Position numbers and translations under genes: made by a program. Below, piece by piece: positions 56,155 to 64,000 of a stretch of DNA of 64,000 nucleotides (position 1 is the stretch's first letter; the number at the start of each line of letters is the position of its first letter). The notes under the pieces were generated by a model. The model worked only from the letters and a program-made list of their open reading frames with translations, did no database searches and was not told the origin of the DNA. Where the stretch lies: positions 558,001 through 622,000 of the forward strand of contig CAWHBY010000002.1 in NCBI GenBank assembly GCA_963827855.1, in the 5' to 3' direction. This DNA is from DTPU01 sp963827855 (lineage in GTDB: Bacteria > Planctomycetota > Phycisphaerae > Sedimentisphaerales > Anaerobacaceae).

Positions 56155-56479
56155 GCGGTAGCGCGTCGTCGGAACACCCGTCCGCAGCAGACGGCTCTGA
56201 CCTAGAGTCTCTAACAGAATGCACTGACCAGCGTGTGTCCGTCAGCGGCGGCTGACCTGCGAAGCTCACCCGGCACGCCTTCGGCGTACCGGTAGACGCG
56301 AAGCGTCGCGTACGGCGATGCCACGACTGACCACTAATCCTCGGGGCGGTTGGAGCCACGGGCAGGGTCGCCGGCGCGGCCCGGGCTGCTGCAGCCTCGC
56401 CCCACAGGAACTCCATCTTCTCTGCGTACAGCTCGGCCTCGACCCTGCGGATCTGATCCGCGTTGGCCTCTGCCTTCGA
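56155..56479. other. Gap with three short hairpins and a degraded coding tail
   Basis: No intact gene is present. The right part (about 56340-56479) still reads, on the minus strand, as the frameshifted tail of the unknown gene upstream (DQIRRVEAELYAEKMEFLWG). The left part holds the hairpin cluster described separately. Confidence 0.5.
56241..56307. repeat. Cluster of three short palindromes (REP-like)
   Basis: Three perfect hairpins occur within 67 bases: GTCAGC-GGCG-GCTGAC (56241-56256), ACGCC-TTC-GGCGT (56275-56287) and GACGC-GAA-GCGTC (56295-56307). There is no T-run, so a rho-independent terminator is unlikely. The cluster lies between the sulfatase and the unknown gene, both on the minus strand. 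Tandem short hairpins are typical of REP-like intergenic repeats. Confidence 0.4.
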
Positions 56480-57133
56480 TCACGAATGCCCGGTGCCAGT
56501 CGATCCAGGACTGGGCCGCAGTCTCCGGGTCGGTGCAGGCAAGTCCTGAACTGCGGGGAAGTCTCCTGCCAGGAACTTCTGTTTGAGGTTGGGGTACACT
56601 CGAAAGTGAAACCAGACCAGCACGTCAAACGGCGTAGCGTCAAGGTCGTGTTGGTCCTGACTGACGAAGCTCGGCAGACGGTCCTGATGGTCGAAAAGGA
56701 AGCGGGCCAAGGCTAGGTCCGGTTCCACCGTCGTCAGCCGCTCGGCCCGCGGGGTCAGGCGGCGGTTTCTCAGCGAGCCCTTTCGCCTCTCGATCTCGTC
56801 AGGGACCCAGAGGGTCTCGGCGAAGGTATCGCAGGTCGTGAGCAACTCACGTATGAACGCGGCTTGCTCGCCCTTCTTCTTGCCCCCTCCGTCCGGGCTC
56901 ACGGGCGCCCCCGGGTCCGCACCGAGAGCCCTCACAAGCCCGGGGGCCTTGCAGTACGTCTGGACCCAATCCCTCGTCCCTTTGACAAAGCGGCAGTACA
57001 ATTCGCCGAGAATCACCTTGTCTGTCGGGTGCGGCCTCGGTTTCCTGGTCATGGTCCCAATCCTCTGTACAGCCACACCGCTCAACCAGAGCGTGTGACC
57101 CGCTGCCACCTTCTCAGCGACCGTCTCGTCCAT
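56480..57133 (-). pseudogene. Unknown gene, frameshifted at the 3' end
   Basis: No family is recognised. The ORF has 217 residues, starts within the 3' end of the radical SAM gene (20-base overlap), and is rich in charged helices (PHPTDKVILGELYCRFVKGT, DEIERRKGSLRNRRLTP, DVLVWFHFRVYPNLKQKF). After FLAGDFPAV (near 56545) a neighbouring frame gives a better continuation: LACTDPETAAQSWIDWHRAF and VIEG. From about 56473 the original frame resumes with DQIRRVEAELYAEKMEFLWG. Two compensating frame changes therefore interrupt a longer protein reaching to about 56340. An ATG at 57052 is an alternative start. Confidence 0.55.
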
Positions 57134-58619
57134 CCTTGCCCTCGACCGCTACAAGGATCTTGCTCGGCCGGCCCCGGGCCGATCGCTGCGCAGAGGCGAC
57201 CTGACGCCTCATCCTCTTTCTCTTCCTCTTCTCGATTCGGCTCTCGATCCAATAGCCCAGCATGAGCGGCAGCTTCAGGGCGATTGCGGCGTCCCGGCCG
57301 CGGACCACCCCGATGCGCCGACCTTTGCGGACAATTCGCAGGAGCTGCGGCAGACCGTAGAACCCTGACCGTATCCGGTTGCGGATACGCTTGAGATCTT
57401 CGAGTCCGTACGTGTCGGAGTACACGGGACCGCCAATGCTCTCATAGTGATAGCCGGGCGTGCCCTCGACGACCTCCTTCAACGGCGAGTACTTCTCGAC
57501 GCGGAGCTTCTGAAAAGAGATGGTATCCAGCCCGATCTCCTTGGCAAACTTCGGGATGTAGAGCATCTCCTCCTCGGTCTCGCCGACGTTGCCGTAGATG
57601 AAGTAGCCGTGCAGGAAGAAATCGTACTGCCTCAGGACCGCGAAGGCGTCGCGGATCTGCTGCTGTGTGATCCCCTTCTGCAGTTGGGCCAGGATGCGGT
57701 CGTGCGGCGACTCGATCCCGAGCAGGAAGACCCGGAAACCTGCCCGCCAGGCCTTGTCGAGCAGCCGGCGATGCCGGGCGATGTCCACCCTCGCCTGGAC
57801 CACAAACGTCTTCTGGATCTTGTTCTCCAGGATCAGGTCGCACAACCGCTCGGCGCGTTTGGGATTCGTGGCGAAATTGTCGTCGCTGAAGAGCACAATA
57901 TCAGCCGTGATCGTCTTGAGCTCCTCGATCACCGATTCGATCGGGCGCTCCGTATACTCCCTCTTCTGGCCCAGGGGATTCAGGCTGAACGTGCAGAATT
58001 TGCACTTGAACGGGCACCCCCTCGTCGTCAGGATCGTGTCGAACGTATGGCGACTGAACCGGACGCCGTTGCGGCCCCAGTAGTAATCGTAGCGGCGGAG
58101 CGAGCGATCCGGATAGGCGATGTGATCCAGGCTCGGCAGCGCCTGGTTCTCGTTATGCACGATCCGGCCGTCACGCCGATACGAGAGCCCACGAATCTCC
58201 TCGAACGGGACTCCAGCCACGACCTGTTTGATGATCTCCTCGCCCTCGCCCCGCACGACCGCGTCGACGTTCGGGCATCGCTCGAACAGGGACTCGACTT
58301 CCAGGGTTGCCTGGTAGCCGCCGACAATGGTGGTGACCTCGTCGGGCAGTTGCGAGATGAAGTCGCAGATCCTCTCGAAGTGCGACCGCCATGCGACACT
58401 GATGCACAGCAGGTCAATCTCCTTGCGGATGAATTCGCTCAACGTCTTGGGGTCCTGGTAGAACCTCTCATGGCTGAGGTCAAAGACCGTCACCTTTCCG
58501 ACGAGGCCCTTCATGCTGGCGGCGATATACTCCAGGCCCGTCGGAGGGAAGAACCCTCGCACGTCGGTCGATCGCCCAGAATGTGGATTCAATGCTAGAG
58601 CGTGCCTATATTTTGCCAT
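57114..58619 (-). CDS. B12-binding-domain radical SAM protein
   Basis: This protein has 501 residues. The N-terminal cobalamin-binding-like Rossmann region contains NPHSGRSTDVRGFFPPTGLE and TTIVGGYQATLEVESLFERC. The radical SAM cluster motif CPFKCKFC lies in ILTTRGCPFKCKFCTFSL. The barrel includes VLFSDDNFATNPKRAERL and VFLLGIESPHDRILAQLQKG. The C-terminal 80 residues are basic (RIEKRKRKRMRR). Members carry out methylations, ring contractions or other C-H chemistry; the substrate cannot be told. There is no SD at the ATG. It may be co-transcribed with the broken unknown gene downstream. Confidence 0.88.
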   Translation of the reverse strand: MAKYRHALALNPHSGRSTDVRGFFPPTGLEYIAASMKGLVGKVTVFDLSHERFYQDPKTLSEFIRKEIDLLCISVAWRSHFERICDFISQLPDEVTTIVGGYQATLEVESLFERCPNVDAVVRGEGEEIIKQVVAGVPFEEIRGLSYRRDGRIVHNENQALPSLDHIAYPDRSLRRYDYYWGRNGVRFSRHTFDTILTTRGCPFKCKFCTFSLNPLGQKREYTERPIESVIEELKTITADIVLFSDDNFATNPKRAERLCDLILENKIQKTFVVQARVDIARHRRLLDKAWRAGFRVFLLGIESPHDRILAQLQKGITQQQIRDAFAVLRQYDFFLHGYFIYGNVGETEEEMLYIPKFAKEIGLDTISFQKLRVEKYSPLKEVVEGTPGYHYESIGGPVYSDTYGLEDLKRIRNRIRSGFYGLPQLLRIVRKGRRIGVVRGRDAAIALKLPLMLGYWIESRIEKRKRKRMRRQVASAQRSARGRPSKILVAVEGKDGRDGR

Positions 58620-58674
58620 CTGGCCAGCATATTACCGGCATGCACAGATTAAGCACAGCGATATTCCTTAAAAC

Positions 58675-58690
58675 GGCACAGGATTGTGCC
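58675..58690. other. Perfect hairpin at the border of MITE-like copy 2
   Basis: GGCACA (58675-58680), loop GGAT, TGTGCC (58685-58690). It abuts the left end of the inverted-repeat element and lies about 56 bases upstream of the radical SAM start. No T-run follows on either strand. Confidence 0.4.
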
Positions 58691-58806
58691 TGACCCGTAT
58701 TTCTCACGAGGACTCGAACGTTCGAAACGGAAGTCATGCTGTGGATGCGACGTAGACCCCCATGCAACAGGACCGCTCAGAACCAAAGGCCTGTGAGAGG
58801 TGCAGG
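58689..58806. mobile_element. MITE-like inverted-repeat element, copy 2 (internally deleted)
   Basis: Left end CCTGACCCGTATTTCTCACG (58689-58708) and right end CCAAAGGCCTGTGAGAGGTG, CAGG (58783-58806) correspond to the ends of the element at 25150-25404. The block 58764-58798 is nearly identical to 25360-25394, and AACGTTCGAA is shared near the left end. At about 118 bases it is less than half the size of copy 1 and lacks its interior. The stop codon of the adjacent small gene (58807-58809) directly follows the right end. Confidence 0.62.
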
Positions 58807-59088
58807 CTAGACCGTCGGCGTATCGCCGGACGGGCCGTCCGGCGAGGTCTCTTCTTCTGCGGGGACAGCCTCCGGACCTTCAGGACTCTCAAGGGTCTCT
58901 GGAGTCTCAGGAGTCTCAGGAGTCTCTGGGGCACCTGGAGTCTCTGGAGTCAGTCCCCCTTTTCTGGCACGTTTACGCTCCAGTTTCTCCTCGTTCTTCT
59001 TCTTCTTCGCTAATTCCTTCCTCCGCTTCTCGAAGTTGTAGCTGCTTCTGACCAATCTAATCTCCTTCTCTGGCCGTATCGAACTCAT
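58807..59088 (-). CDS. Small basic protein with Pro-Glu-Thr repeats
   Basis: From ATG 59088 the protein has 93 residues. The first 40 are strongly basic and helical (EKEIRLVRSSYNFEKRRKEL, then KKKKNEEKLERKRARKG). The next part consists of tandem PET units (PETPGAPETPETPETPET) and the end is acidic. Small proteins with an S-Y/F-NFEKR-K-E-A-KKKK start occur widely and are uncharacterised, possibly nucleic-acid or ribosome associated. The function is unknown. The stop abuts MITE-like copy 2. Confidence 0.6.
   Translation of the reverse strand: MSSIRPEKEIRLVRSSYNFEKRRKELAKKKKNEEKLERKRARKGGLTPETPGAPETPETPETPETLESPEGPEAVPAEEETSPDGPSGDTPTV
58882..58951. repeat. GGAGTCTCA-type minisatellite inside the small gene
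   Basis: Tandem 9-base units (variants of GGAGTCTCA/GGAGTCTCT) fill about 70 bases and encode the Pro-Glu-Thr repeats on the minus strand. The unit is a multiple of three, so copy-number change would keep the frame. Confidence 0.75.
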
Positions 59089-59165
59089 CCGGTTTGTAGC
59101 ATTATGCACAAAACCCCATAAGGTGCAAGATGTAAGTTACAGAACTCCAAGAACCTAGCAGGTGT

Positions 59166-60506
59166 TCAGAGAAGATGGCATGACGTATGCAGATGTGCCT
59201 TCCGACGGCTTGTCAGCAGATAGACCACGACTCCGGCTCCCAGCATGATGGCCAGGACCACGAGGCTCCTGGGCTTGACAGCCCTGGCGTAGTTGAGCGA
59301 ACTGTAGATCAGACATGCGCAAACCCCGCTGAAGATCAAAGGTGTGACGGGGTAGCCCGTCACTCTGTACGGCCGCTCCACGCCGGGCTCCTTGAATCGC
59401 AGTACGATCACGGACAGCGACGTGGCCAGGAAGAAGGCATAGACCGCGGCGGCCGTGTAGAGCATCGCATCGATGTACCCGCTGAAGGCCAGAATCAGGG
59501 CCAGGGCAATGACGCCCTGGATGGCCAGGGCCCGGACGGGCGTGCCCGTGCGGGGGTCCCAGGTGCCCAGGGCCCTGAAGACCCGGTGGTCCGCGCCGAC
59601 GGCGTAGGAGATTCGGGCGCCCGTGAAGATCAGGCCGTTTACCGCCCCGAGGGCCGAGATGCAGACCAACGCGCTGATCAGCCGCGAGCCCACAGTCGGA
59701 AAGACCGTCGCGACTGTCTCACTGGCCACCGCCTTGGAGTTTGCCAGGCCTTCGTAGCCGAGCGCATAGAGAAACGCGCCATTGGCGAGAAGATACAGCG
59801 CAATCACCGCTGCGGTGCCTGCCACCAGGGCGAGGACGATGTTGCGGCGGGGATCCCTCACCTCAGCGGCGACGTAGGCCATCTCATTCCATCCGCCGTA
59901 GGTGAACAGGACGAAGATCAGCGCGAGGCTCCAAGGCAAGGCGCTGACTTCCGCCGCCGGTTTGGCTTCTCGCGGCGCGATCACGGCGATGCCGACGATG
60001 GCCAACAGCCCCAGGGCCTTGGCGGTCGTCAGCAGGTTCTGTGTCCACTTGCCCTGGCGGACCCCGAGGATGTTGATGATCGTCAGGATGAACGTAGCAC
60101 CGGCGGCGAAGAGGCTCTGACTGAGTCGCGGATGGCCGGCCAGCGGATCGTAGATCGTCCGTACGTAGGTGGCAAAGGCGAAGGCCATGATGACGATGTC
60201 GCCCGGTCGCACGATTGTGAGCTGGGCCCAACCGAAGAGAAATCCTGCCCACCGGCCGTAGGCCTTCGTGAGATACACGTAGTCGCCGCCCTCGCGCGGA
60301 TAGGCGGTGGCCAACTCCGCGTAGCTGATCGCTCCGCACAGCGAGAGCAGCCCACCGACAATCCAGATCGCGAAGACGCCCCAGGCTGAACCGGCCCCTT
60401 TGGCAATATCCGGCGCCATCTGGTAGATGCCGGCCCCGATGATGATGCCGACGACAATGCAGGTAGAATCGAATAGCGACAGTTCCCTCTTCGGGGTCAC
60501 ACCCAT
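59166..60506 (-). CDS. APC superfamily amino-acid permease
   Basis: This protein has 446 residues from ATG 60506 (GAGGA upstream). Twelve or so hydrophobic segments are seen. The first contains the APC helix-break motif LFDSTCIVVGIIIGAGIYQM. CGAISYAELATAYPREGGDY (TM3 with the Pro-x-x-Gly-Gly motif) and LFTYGGWNEMAYVAAEVRDP (TM6 region) are family hallmarks. It resembles the LAT/serine-threonine exchanger branch. The substrate is unknown, probably an amino acid. It lies between the LamG protein and the small basic protein; no operon link is evident. Confidence 0.92.
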   Translation of the reverse strand: MGVTPKRELSLFDSTCIVVGIIIGAGIYQMAPDIAKGAGSAWGVFAIWIVGGLLSLCGAISYAELATAYPREGGDYVYLTKAYGRWAGFLFGWAQLTIVRPGDIVIMAFAFATYVRTIYDPLAGHPRLSQSLFAAGATFILTIINILGVRQGKWTQNLLTTAKALGLLAIVGIAVIAPREAKPAAEVSALPWSLALIFVLFTYGGWNEMAYVAAEVRDPRRNIVLALVAGTAAVIALYLLANGAFLYALGYEGLANSKAVASETVATVFPTVGSRLISALVCISALGAVNGLIFTGARISYAVGADHRVFRALGTWDPRTGTPVRALAIQGVIALALILAFSGYIDAMLYTAAAVYAFFLATSLSVIVLRFKEPGVERPYRVTGYPVTPLIFSGVCACLIYSSLNYARAVKPRSLVVLAIMLGAGVVVYLLTSRRKAHLHTSCHLL

Positions 60507-60611
60507 GATTTGATTCCTCGCCCTAGCGTTTCTTGAGCGTAATGCTAAGACCCTGGCCCTGGCCCAAAAAGACCGTCTCAAGGCTGGGGTCGGCGGTGAT
60601 GGGCTGGGCGG

Positions 60612-63600
60612 TTACCGATCGCCGGCCAAATAGCGAACCTCACCCGCTGAGAGTGCCCGGGTGTAGATCCGGAACTCATCCAGGCTGCCTGTGAAGTAGG
60701 CATCGGCCGAGTACTGTGACCGGCCAAGCCAGTTCTGAGTGGTCTTGCCGAGGTCCTTGGGAAGGGTGTTCGTCACGCCGCCGGCCACGACGTCACCATC
60801 CAGGCAGAGCTGCACGGTCTTGCTCGGACCGTCTATGACGACCGCCACGTGATGCCAGCCCGCGGGCAGCGTCCTGGCGGCGTCCACAGTCGATTCACCT
60901 GTACCGCTCGCAGTAGTGATGGAAAACCGCATGGTGCCGGACGTATCCCGGCGAGGCGTGAGGAACATGTACGCCGTGGTGCCGGTGCCGAAATCAAAGA
61001 TCCGCTCCCAGGAACCGTTGCTGTGGGTGGAGAAGTTGACCCACGTCGCGAAGCTGGAGCTGGTCAGCGTGCTGATCAGGGTGCCGATGGGCAGTTCCAC
61101 GTGGTCGTCGATCCCTTCAAACTGGACCGCCTGGCCAAACCCGGCCATGGAGGACACGTAGGCCGGGTCGCCGACGGCTGTGCCATGGTAGCCCTTGCCA
61201 GAGCTGTCCTTGACGTCCCCTTCCATCCTGTAGAAGGCTGCCAGGCCGTCGGCTCCGGGGTCCGTCGGCACGATGACCGCAGGGGCCACGCGGTACAGGA
61301 AGATGTCGTCGATGTACAGGGTCCCCTTGCCTGGGCCGGACACACCGATCGCCAGGGTCTTGACTGCCTTGAGGCTGGCGCCCACCGAAGCCAGGTCGAT
61401 GTTCCACTGCTTCCACAACGGTGCGGCCACGGAGGTCGTTGCACCCGCATAGTCCACTCGCTGGCCATTGATCTTCACGTAGAACTGTTCTGCGCCATTG
61501 TCCACTACGCCTCGGAAGAACAGAACCAGGGTCTTGGCCCCACCCTGGGTCCAGTCCTGGCTAGGCTCGAAGTTGCGGGTGGCCTCAGACAAGCTCTTGC
61601 CCGCCGTGTTGTCGTACGCCAGAGGCATGGCCTGCTTGCCCTTGTGGACGACCGTACGCTCTGCAAACGGAGAAGTGGCATTGCCCACGACGGAGCCGCT
61701 GCCATTGCCCGAAGAGGGTGCGACACCACAACCGGTGGCACCATTGTGGCCGTACCCGTCCACCCAGGCAAAGAACACCCGGTTGCAGGCGTCGTCGTAG
61801 GACTCGAAGTCATCCACCACGCCGAAGTCCGGAGTCCTGAAACTCCACAGGTCGCCCTCCCAGGACTTCGGGGTGGCGGCGTCATTGACCTCATTGACCT
61901 TCCAGGCATAGGTCGTGCCGTACTCCAGGCCCAGAGAACTCAGGACCAGGCTGTGCTCAGTAACGGTCTTGACCGGGGCCGTACCATTGGCCACAGCCGT
62001 CGCGTCTGCACTGAGGACCACCTCGTGCCGGGCGGCCTCTCTGCCGGGCCTCCAATTCAGGAGCGAGTCAATGGCCACGTCCGTTGCCGCGTTGGCAGGC
62101 GCAGGGCCGAAGGCCTTGACCGGCACGTAGAAGAACCGCACCTCACTGAGGCCGGCCTGCTTGGTGCTGTCGGCCCAGTTGGTCTTGATGGTCAGCCTGA
62201 CGAACCTGGCCTGCACGCCGCCGAAATGCACAGTGGTGTTGTGGACGTAGCTGGGCTCCGCAGTGGCCTGCGTGAATGCGGGAACCCCTGCCAGGGCCGT
62301 CCAGCCGGTCCCGTCCAACGAGGTCTCCACGACCACCTCCTTGGCCCCGAACCCGATGTCCAGCTCAACCGACTGGTTGGAATTCCAGACCCACATCTCC
62401 CAGAGCTTGTAGACCTGACCGAACTCATACTGGATCCAGATCGGCGTCATGCCCTTCTTGCTGGTCCACATGTGCGACGAAGAGGTCGAGTGTTGATCAA
62501 GAGCATCGAGGCCCGATCCACCGATCGTCTTTTCGGCTCCGGAGGCACTGCTCAGTGAGCTCGATGCAGTGGCCTTGACGGGCTTGACCGTGTAGGCATA
62601 GGGCTCGGTCGTGAAACTCCAGGTGCCTCCCTTGTAGAGGGTGGCATCCGGACCGGCGTTGACCTCGTCGATCCTCCAGTAGTAGGTCTGACCAAAGGAG
62701 AGAAGGCCGTCCGGGTCATAGGTGGCGGCCGCCTGACCCTGGCTGACGAGCAGGCCCGAGGGGCTGGTCCGGCTGGCGTGGTTGACGTCGTCGAATGCAG
62801 TGCCGAAGTACACGTCATGGGTGCCCGCGTACTGCCCGGGCTTCCAGCCCAGCACCACATCGCAAGGGACGTCGTCCACCTTGCCCCTGGGGCTCGGCGA
62901 TGAGGCGAACTCCGGGTTCACCCAGCCCTTCATGACCTCCTGGATCTCCTCCACGGTCAGGGCCTTGGTGTAGATCCTCACGTCGTCCATGATCCCGTTG
63001 TAGTACTGACTGTCATGCCATACGCCCAATGCGATATCGCCCGACTTCCCGATGAATGGACTGGCCACCGCGCCCTCGGCAACCTGCTCTCCATTGACGT
63101 ATATCCTTCTGCTTCTCTGCTCATGGTCGTACCAGAAGGTCAGGTGGTACCACGTATAGTCCTGGAGCAGCCCGCCCCCTGTCTCGAGATCATTGCTATA
63201 GAACCCCAGGCGAATGCCACGAACGGGCCCTTGGTCACCGATGTTAGGCCCTCCCACGCGAACGTGCAGACTCAGATTCGCTGAAGCTGACTCCTCTTCA
63301 CGAAAGAGCGTCGCCGCACCCGTCAACACCGGGTTGATCCACATCGCAATGGTCCAAGTCCGGCTGTCCAGGGGAACGTGTGGGGCCTGGAAGTAGCCGT
63401 TGGTCCCGTTCATCTGGATGGCCTCGCCCAGCTTCCCGACCGCCCACGCACAGTCGCCGTTCAGATTCCCAGCGTAGCCGCTGCCACTGGAGTCGCTCGC
63501 AACGGTCCCTGTCCCCTCATCGAACTTCCACCAGCCGACAAGGCTGGGATCCCTGCCAGCCGTAAAACCCAATGCCACATTGGCCGCGACCAGGGCCAGA

Positions 63601-63641
63601 ATGGAGATCCAGACAGACAGGCGAACCCATTTTTTGTACAT
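60612..63641 (-). CDS. Large secreted LamG / F5-8C / LamG surface protein
   Basis: Start ATG 63641 has GGAGG seven bases upstream; the frame is open further. A signal peptide (VWISILALVAANVALGFTAG) leads to LamG domain 1 (GWWKFDEGTGTVASDSSGSG). Then come an Fn3-like module, an F5-8C/discoidin module (GSGLDALDQHSTSSSHMW region), a second Fn3-like module, the VDDFESYDDACNRVFFAWVD block with a CBM-like sandwich ending GTLYIDDIFLYR, and a second LamG at the C terminus (FYRMEGDVKDSSGKGYHGTA). The middle of about 430 residues is a close paralogue of the protein at 12623-15562; the ends differ. Role: surface carbohydrate binding, inferred. Confidence 0.88.
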   Translation of the reverse strand: MYKKWVRLSVWISILALVAANVALGFTAGRDPSLVGWWKFDEGTGTVASDSSGSGYAGNLNGDCAWAVGKLGEAIQMNGTNGYFQAPHVPLDSRTWTIAMWINPVLTGAATLFREEESASANLSLHVRVGGPNIGDQGPVRGIRLGFYSNDLETGGGLLQDYTWYHLTFWYDHEQRSRRIYVNGEQVAEGAVASPFIGKSGDIALGVWHDSQYYNGIMDDVRIYTKALTVEEIQEVMKGWVNPEFASSPSPRGKVDDVPCDVVLGWKPGQYAGTHDVYFGTAFDDVNHASRTSPSGLLVSQGQAAATYDPDGLLSFGQTYYWRIDEVNAGPDATLYKGGTWSFTTEPYAYTVKPVKATASSSLSSASGAEKTIGGSGLDALDQHSTSSSHMWTSKKGMTPIWIQYEFGQVYKLWEMWVWNSNQSVELDIGFGAKEVVVETSLDGTGWTALAGVPAFTQATAEPSYVHNTTVHFGGVQARFVRLTIKTNWADSTKQAGLSEVRFFYVPVKAFGPAPANAATDVAIDSLLNWRPGREAARHEVVLSADATAVANGTAPVKTVTEHSLVLSSLGLEYGTTYAWKVNEVNDAATPKSWEGDLWSFRTPDFGVVDDFESYDDACNRVFFAWVDGYGHNGATGCGVAPSSGNGSGSVVGNATSPFAERTVVHKGKQAMPLAYDNTAGKSLSEATRNFEPSQDWTQGGAKTLVLFFRGVVDNGAEQFYVKINGQRVDYAGATTSVAAPLWKQWNIDLASVGASLKAVKTLAIGVSGPGKGTLYIDDIFLYRVAPAVIVPTDPGADGLAAFYRMEGDVKDSSGKGYHGTAVGDPAYVSSMAGFGQAVQFEGIDDHVELPIGTLISTLTSSSFATWVNFSTHSNGSWERIFDFGTGTTAYMFLTPRRDTSGTMRFSITTASGTGESTVDAARTLPAGWHHVAVVIDGPSKTVQLCLDGDVVAGGVTNTLPKDLGKTTQNWLGRSQYSADAYFTGSLDEFRIYTRALSAGEVRYLAGDR

Positions 63642-63722
63642 GACTATGCCTCCTTCATGCCACGATCTGACTTGCCCCGCCCGGCAGCCCATACGGTCAG
63701 GCCGCACGGATCTGCCCAATAC

Positions 63723-63751
63723 CTTATACCACACGGAACCGCCGCGTGCAA
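63723..63751 (-). promoter_or_regulatory. Sigma70-type promoter of the second LamG gene
   Basis: On the minus strand TTGCAC (63751-63746) and TATAAG (63728-63723) are separated by 17 bases. The predicted leader is about 75 bases long before the ATG at 63641. Confidence 0.6.
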
Positions 63752-63867
63752 CAGGTCCGGAAAGCTGGGACCCCAACGTCGGCTACCGGCGTCTCCCAAC
63801 CTGCGGCCGTGCCGGACTCTCGCGGTGGCCGGGTCCGTTTTCGGGCAGTGTGTCCGATAATTGCGGG

Positions 63868-63882
63868 TAGGGTTATACCCTA
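63868..63882. promoter_or_regulatory. Palindrome upstream of the right-edge ORF
   Basis: TAGGGT-TAT-ACCCTA is a perfect 6-base dyad with a 3-base centre, 18 bases before an ATG at 63901. It could be an operator or part of an insertion-element end. Confidence 0.35.
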
Positions 63883-63900
63883 TGGAGAAGGGACCCACCC

Positions 63901-64000
63901 ATGCCGTACCATGCGTTAACAGTCGACGTGTCCAAGAACGTAGCGATAGAGGCGGTTTGGAAACCGCGAAGTTCAGTGGGCAATGGACCGATGAAGCTCC
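63901..64000 (+). CDS. Start of an unidentified ORF, cut by the window edge
   Basis: ATG 63901 is preceded by GAAGGG at reasonable spacing and opens a frame of 33 codons to the edge (MPYHALTVDVSKNVAIEAVW, then KPRSSVGNGPMKL). No family can be named from this much. The upstream palindrome might suggest a transposase gene of an insertion sequence, but this is not shown. Confidence 0.35.
   Translation, partial: MPYHALTVDVSKNVAIEAVWKPRSSVGNGPMKL

Noticed and set aside
58882..58951. Tandem repeats considered as a CRISPR array
   Set aside because: The units are 9 bases, contiguous and coding, with no spacers and no cas genes nearby.

Overview
The window looks like a chromosomal piece of a planctomycete, most likely class Phycisphaerae. 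The reasons are the many secreted LamG/discoidin proteins with the class-typical GWWKFDEGTG start and VDDFESYDD core, the S8 protease, sulfatase, DUF4091, PQQ-propeller and Gfo/Idh genes with Tat or Sec signals, a dockerin-like C terminus, and high GC. No rRNA, tRNA or CRISPR array was seen. The left-edge protease and the right-edge ORF run off the window.

Region 1 (1-12.6 kb, minus strand) holds a secreted subtilisin and then two facing transcription units. The first encodes a small Gly-rich Spy/CpxP-like periplasmic protein, a secreted HEAT-repeat protein, an OmpR-type response regulator and a histidine kinase. The second encodes a membrane-anchored PQQ beta-propeller and a 1219-residue fusion of a PEP-utilising phosphotransferase with a YidC/EMC3 (DUF106)-like membrane domain. 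Both units start with the same element, CTTCAY-N5-CTTAAG-N11-(-10), which has the geometry of PhoP/PmrA-type activator sites. This is the best candidate here for an undescribed system: a self-contained envelope-sensing regulon.

Region 2 (12.6-28.9 kb) has a large LamG/F5-8C surface protein and a GH123/DUF4091-like protein. It then has a two-subunit, FAD-less molybdenum hydroxylase (minus strand) divergent from its cofactor genes (plus strand): XdhC, MocA, MoeA, MoaA, MoaC, a MOSC protein, Mog and a half-size ChrA transporter. A short inverted-repeat element separates the MOSC gene and mog so tightly that its ends carry the stop and start codons. A beta-helix surface protein follows.

Region 3 (28.9-45.8 kb, minus strand) contains two polysaccharide operons with recognisable sigma70-type promoters. 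One is an AlgI/AlgJ/AlgX-like O-acetylation operon ending in a PA14/PKD/LamG protein. The other joins an arylsulfotransferase-like protein, a GH2 enzyme, a DUF5060 module and a two-domain pectate-lyase-fold protein. Many genes between 34 and 41 kb carry frameshifts, which are either base-calling indels or decay. A Tat-exported Gfo/Idh oxidoreductase lies upstream.

Region 4 (45.9-56.2 kb) is a mix of intact catabolic genes (phosphatase, PQQ protein, deacetylase, GH106-like enzyme, sulfatase) and gene debris: a DUF1566/FGE fragment, a MITE with perfect 19-bp ends, a sulfatase tail and a TPR fragment. Three intact genes have lost their own 3' ends and run into unrelated fragments.

Region 5 (56.2-64 kb, minus strand) has a broken unknown gene, a B12-binding radical SAM protein, a second copy of the short inverted-repeat element, a small PET-repeat protein, an APC permease and a second LamG/F5-8C protein paralogous to the first.
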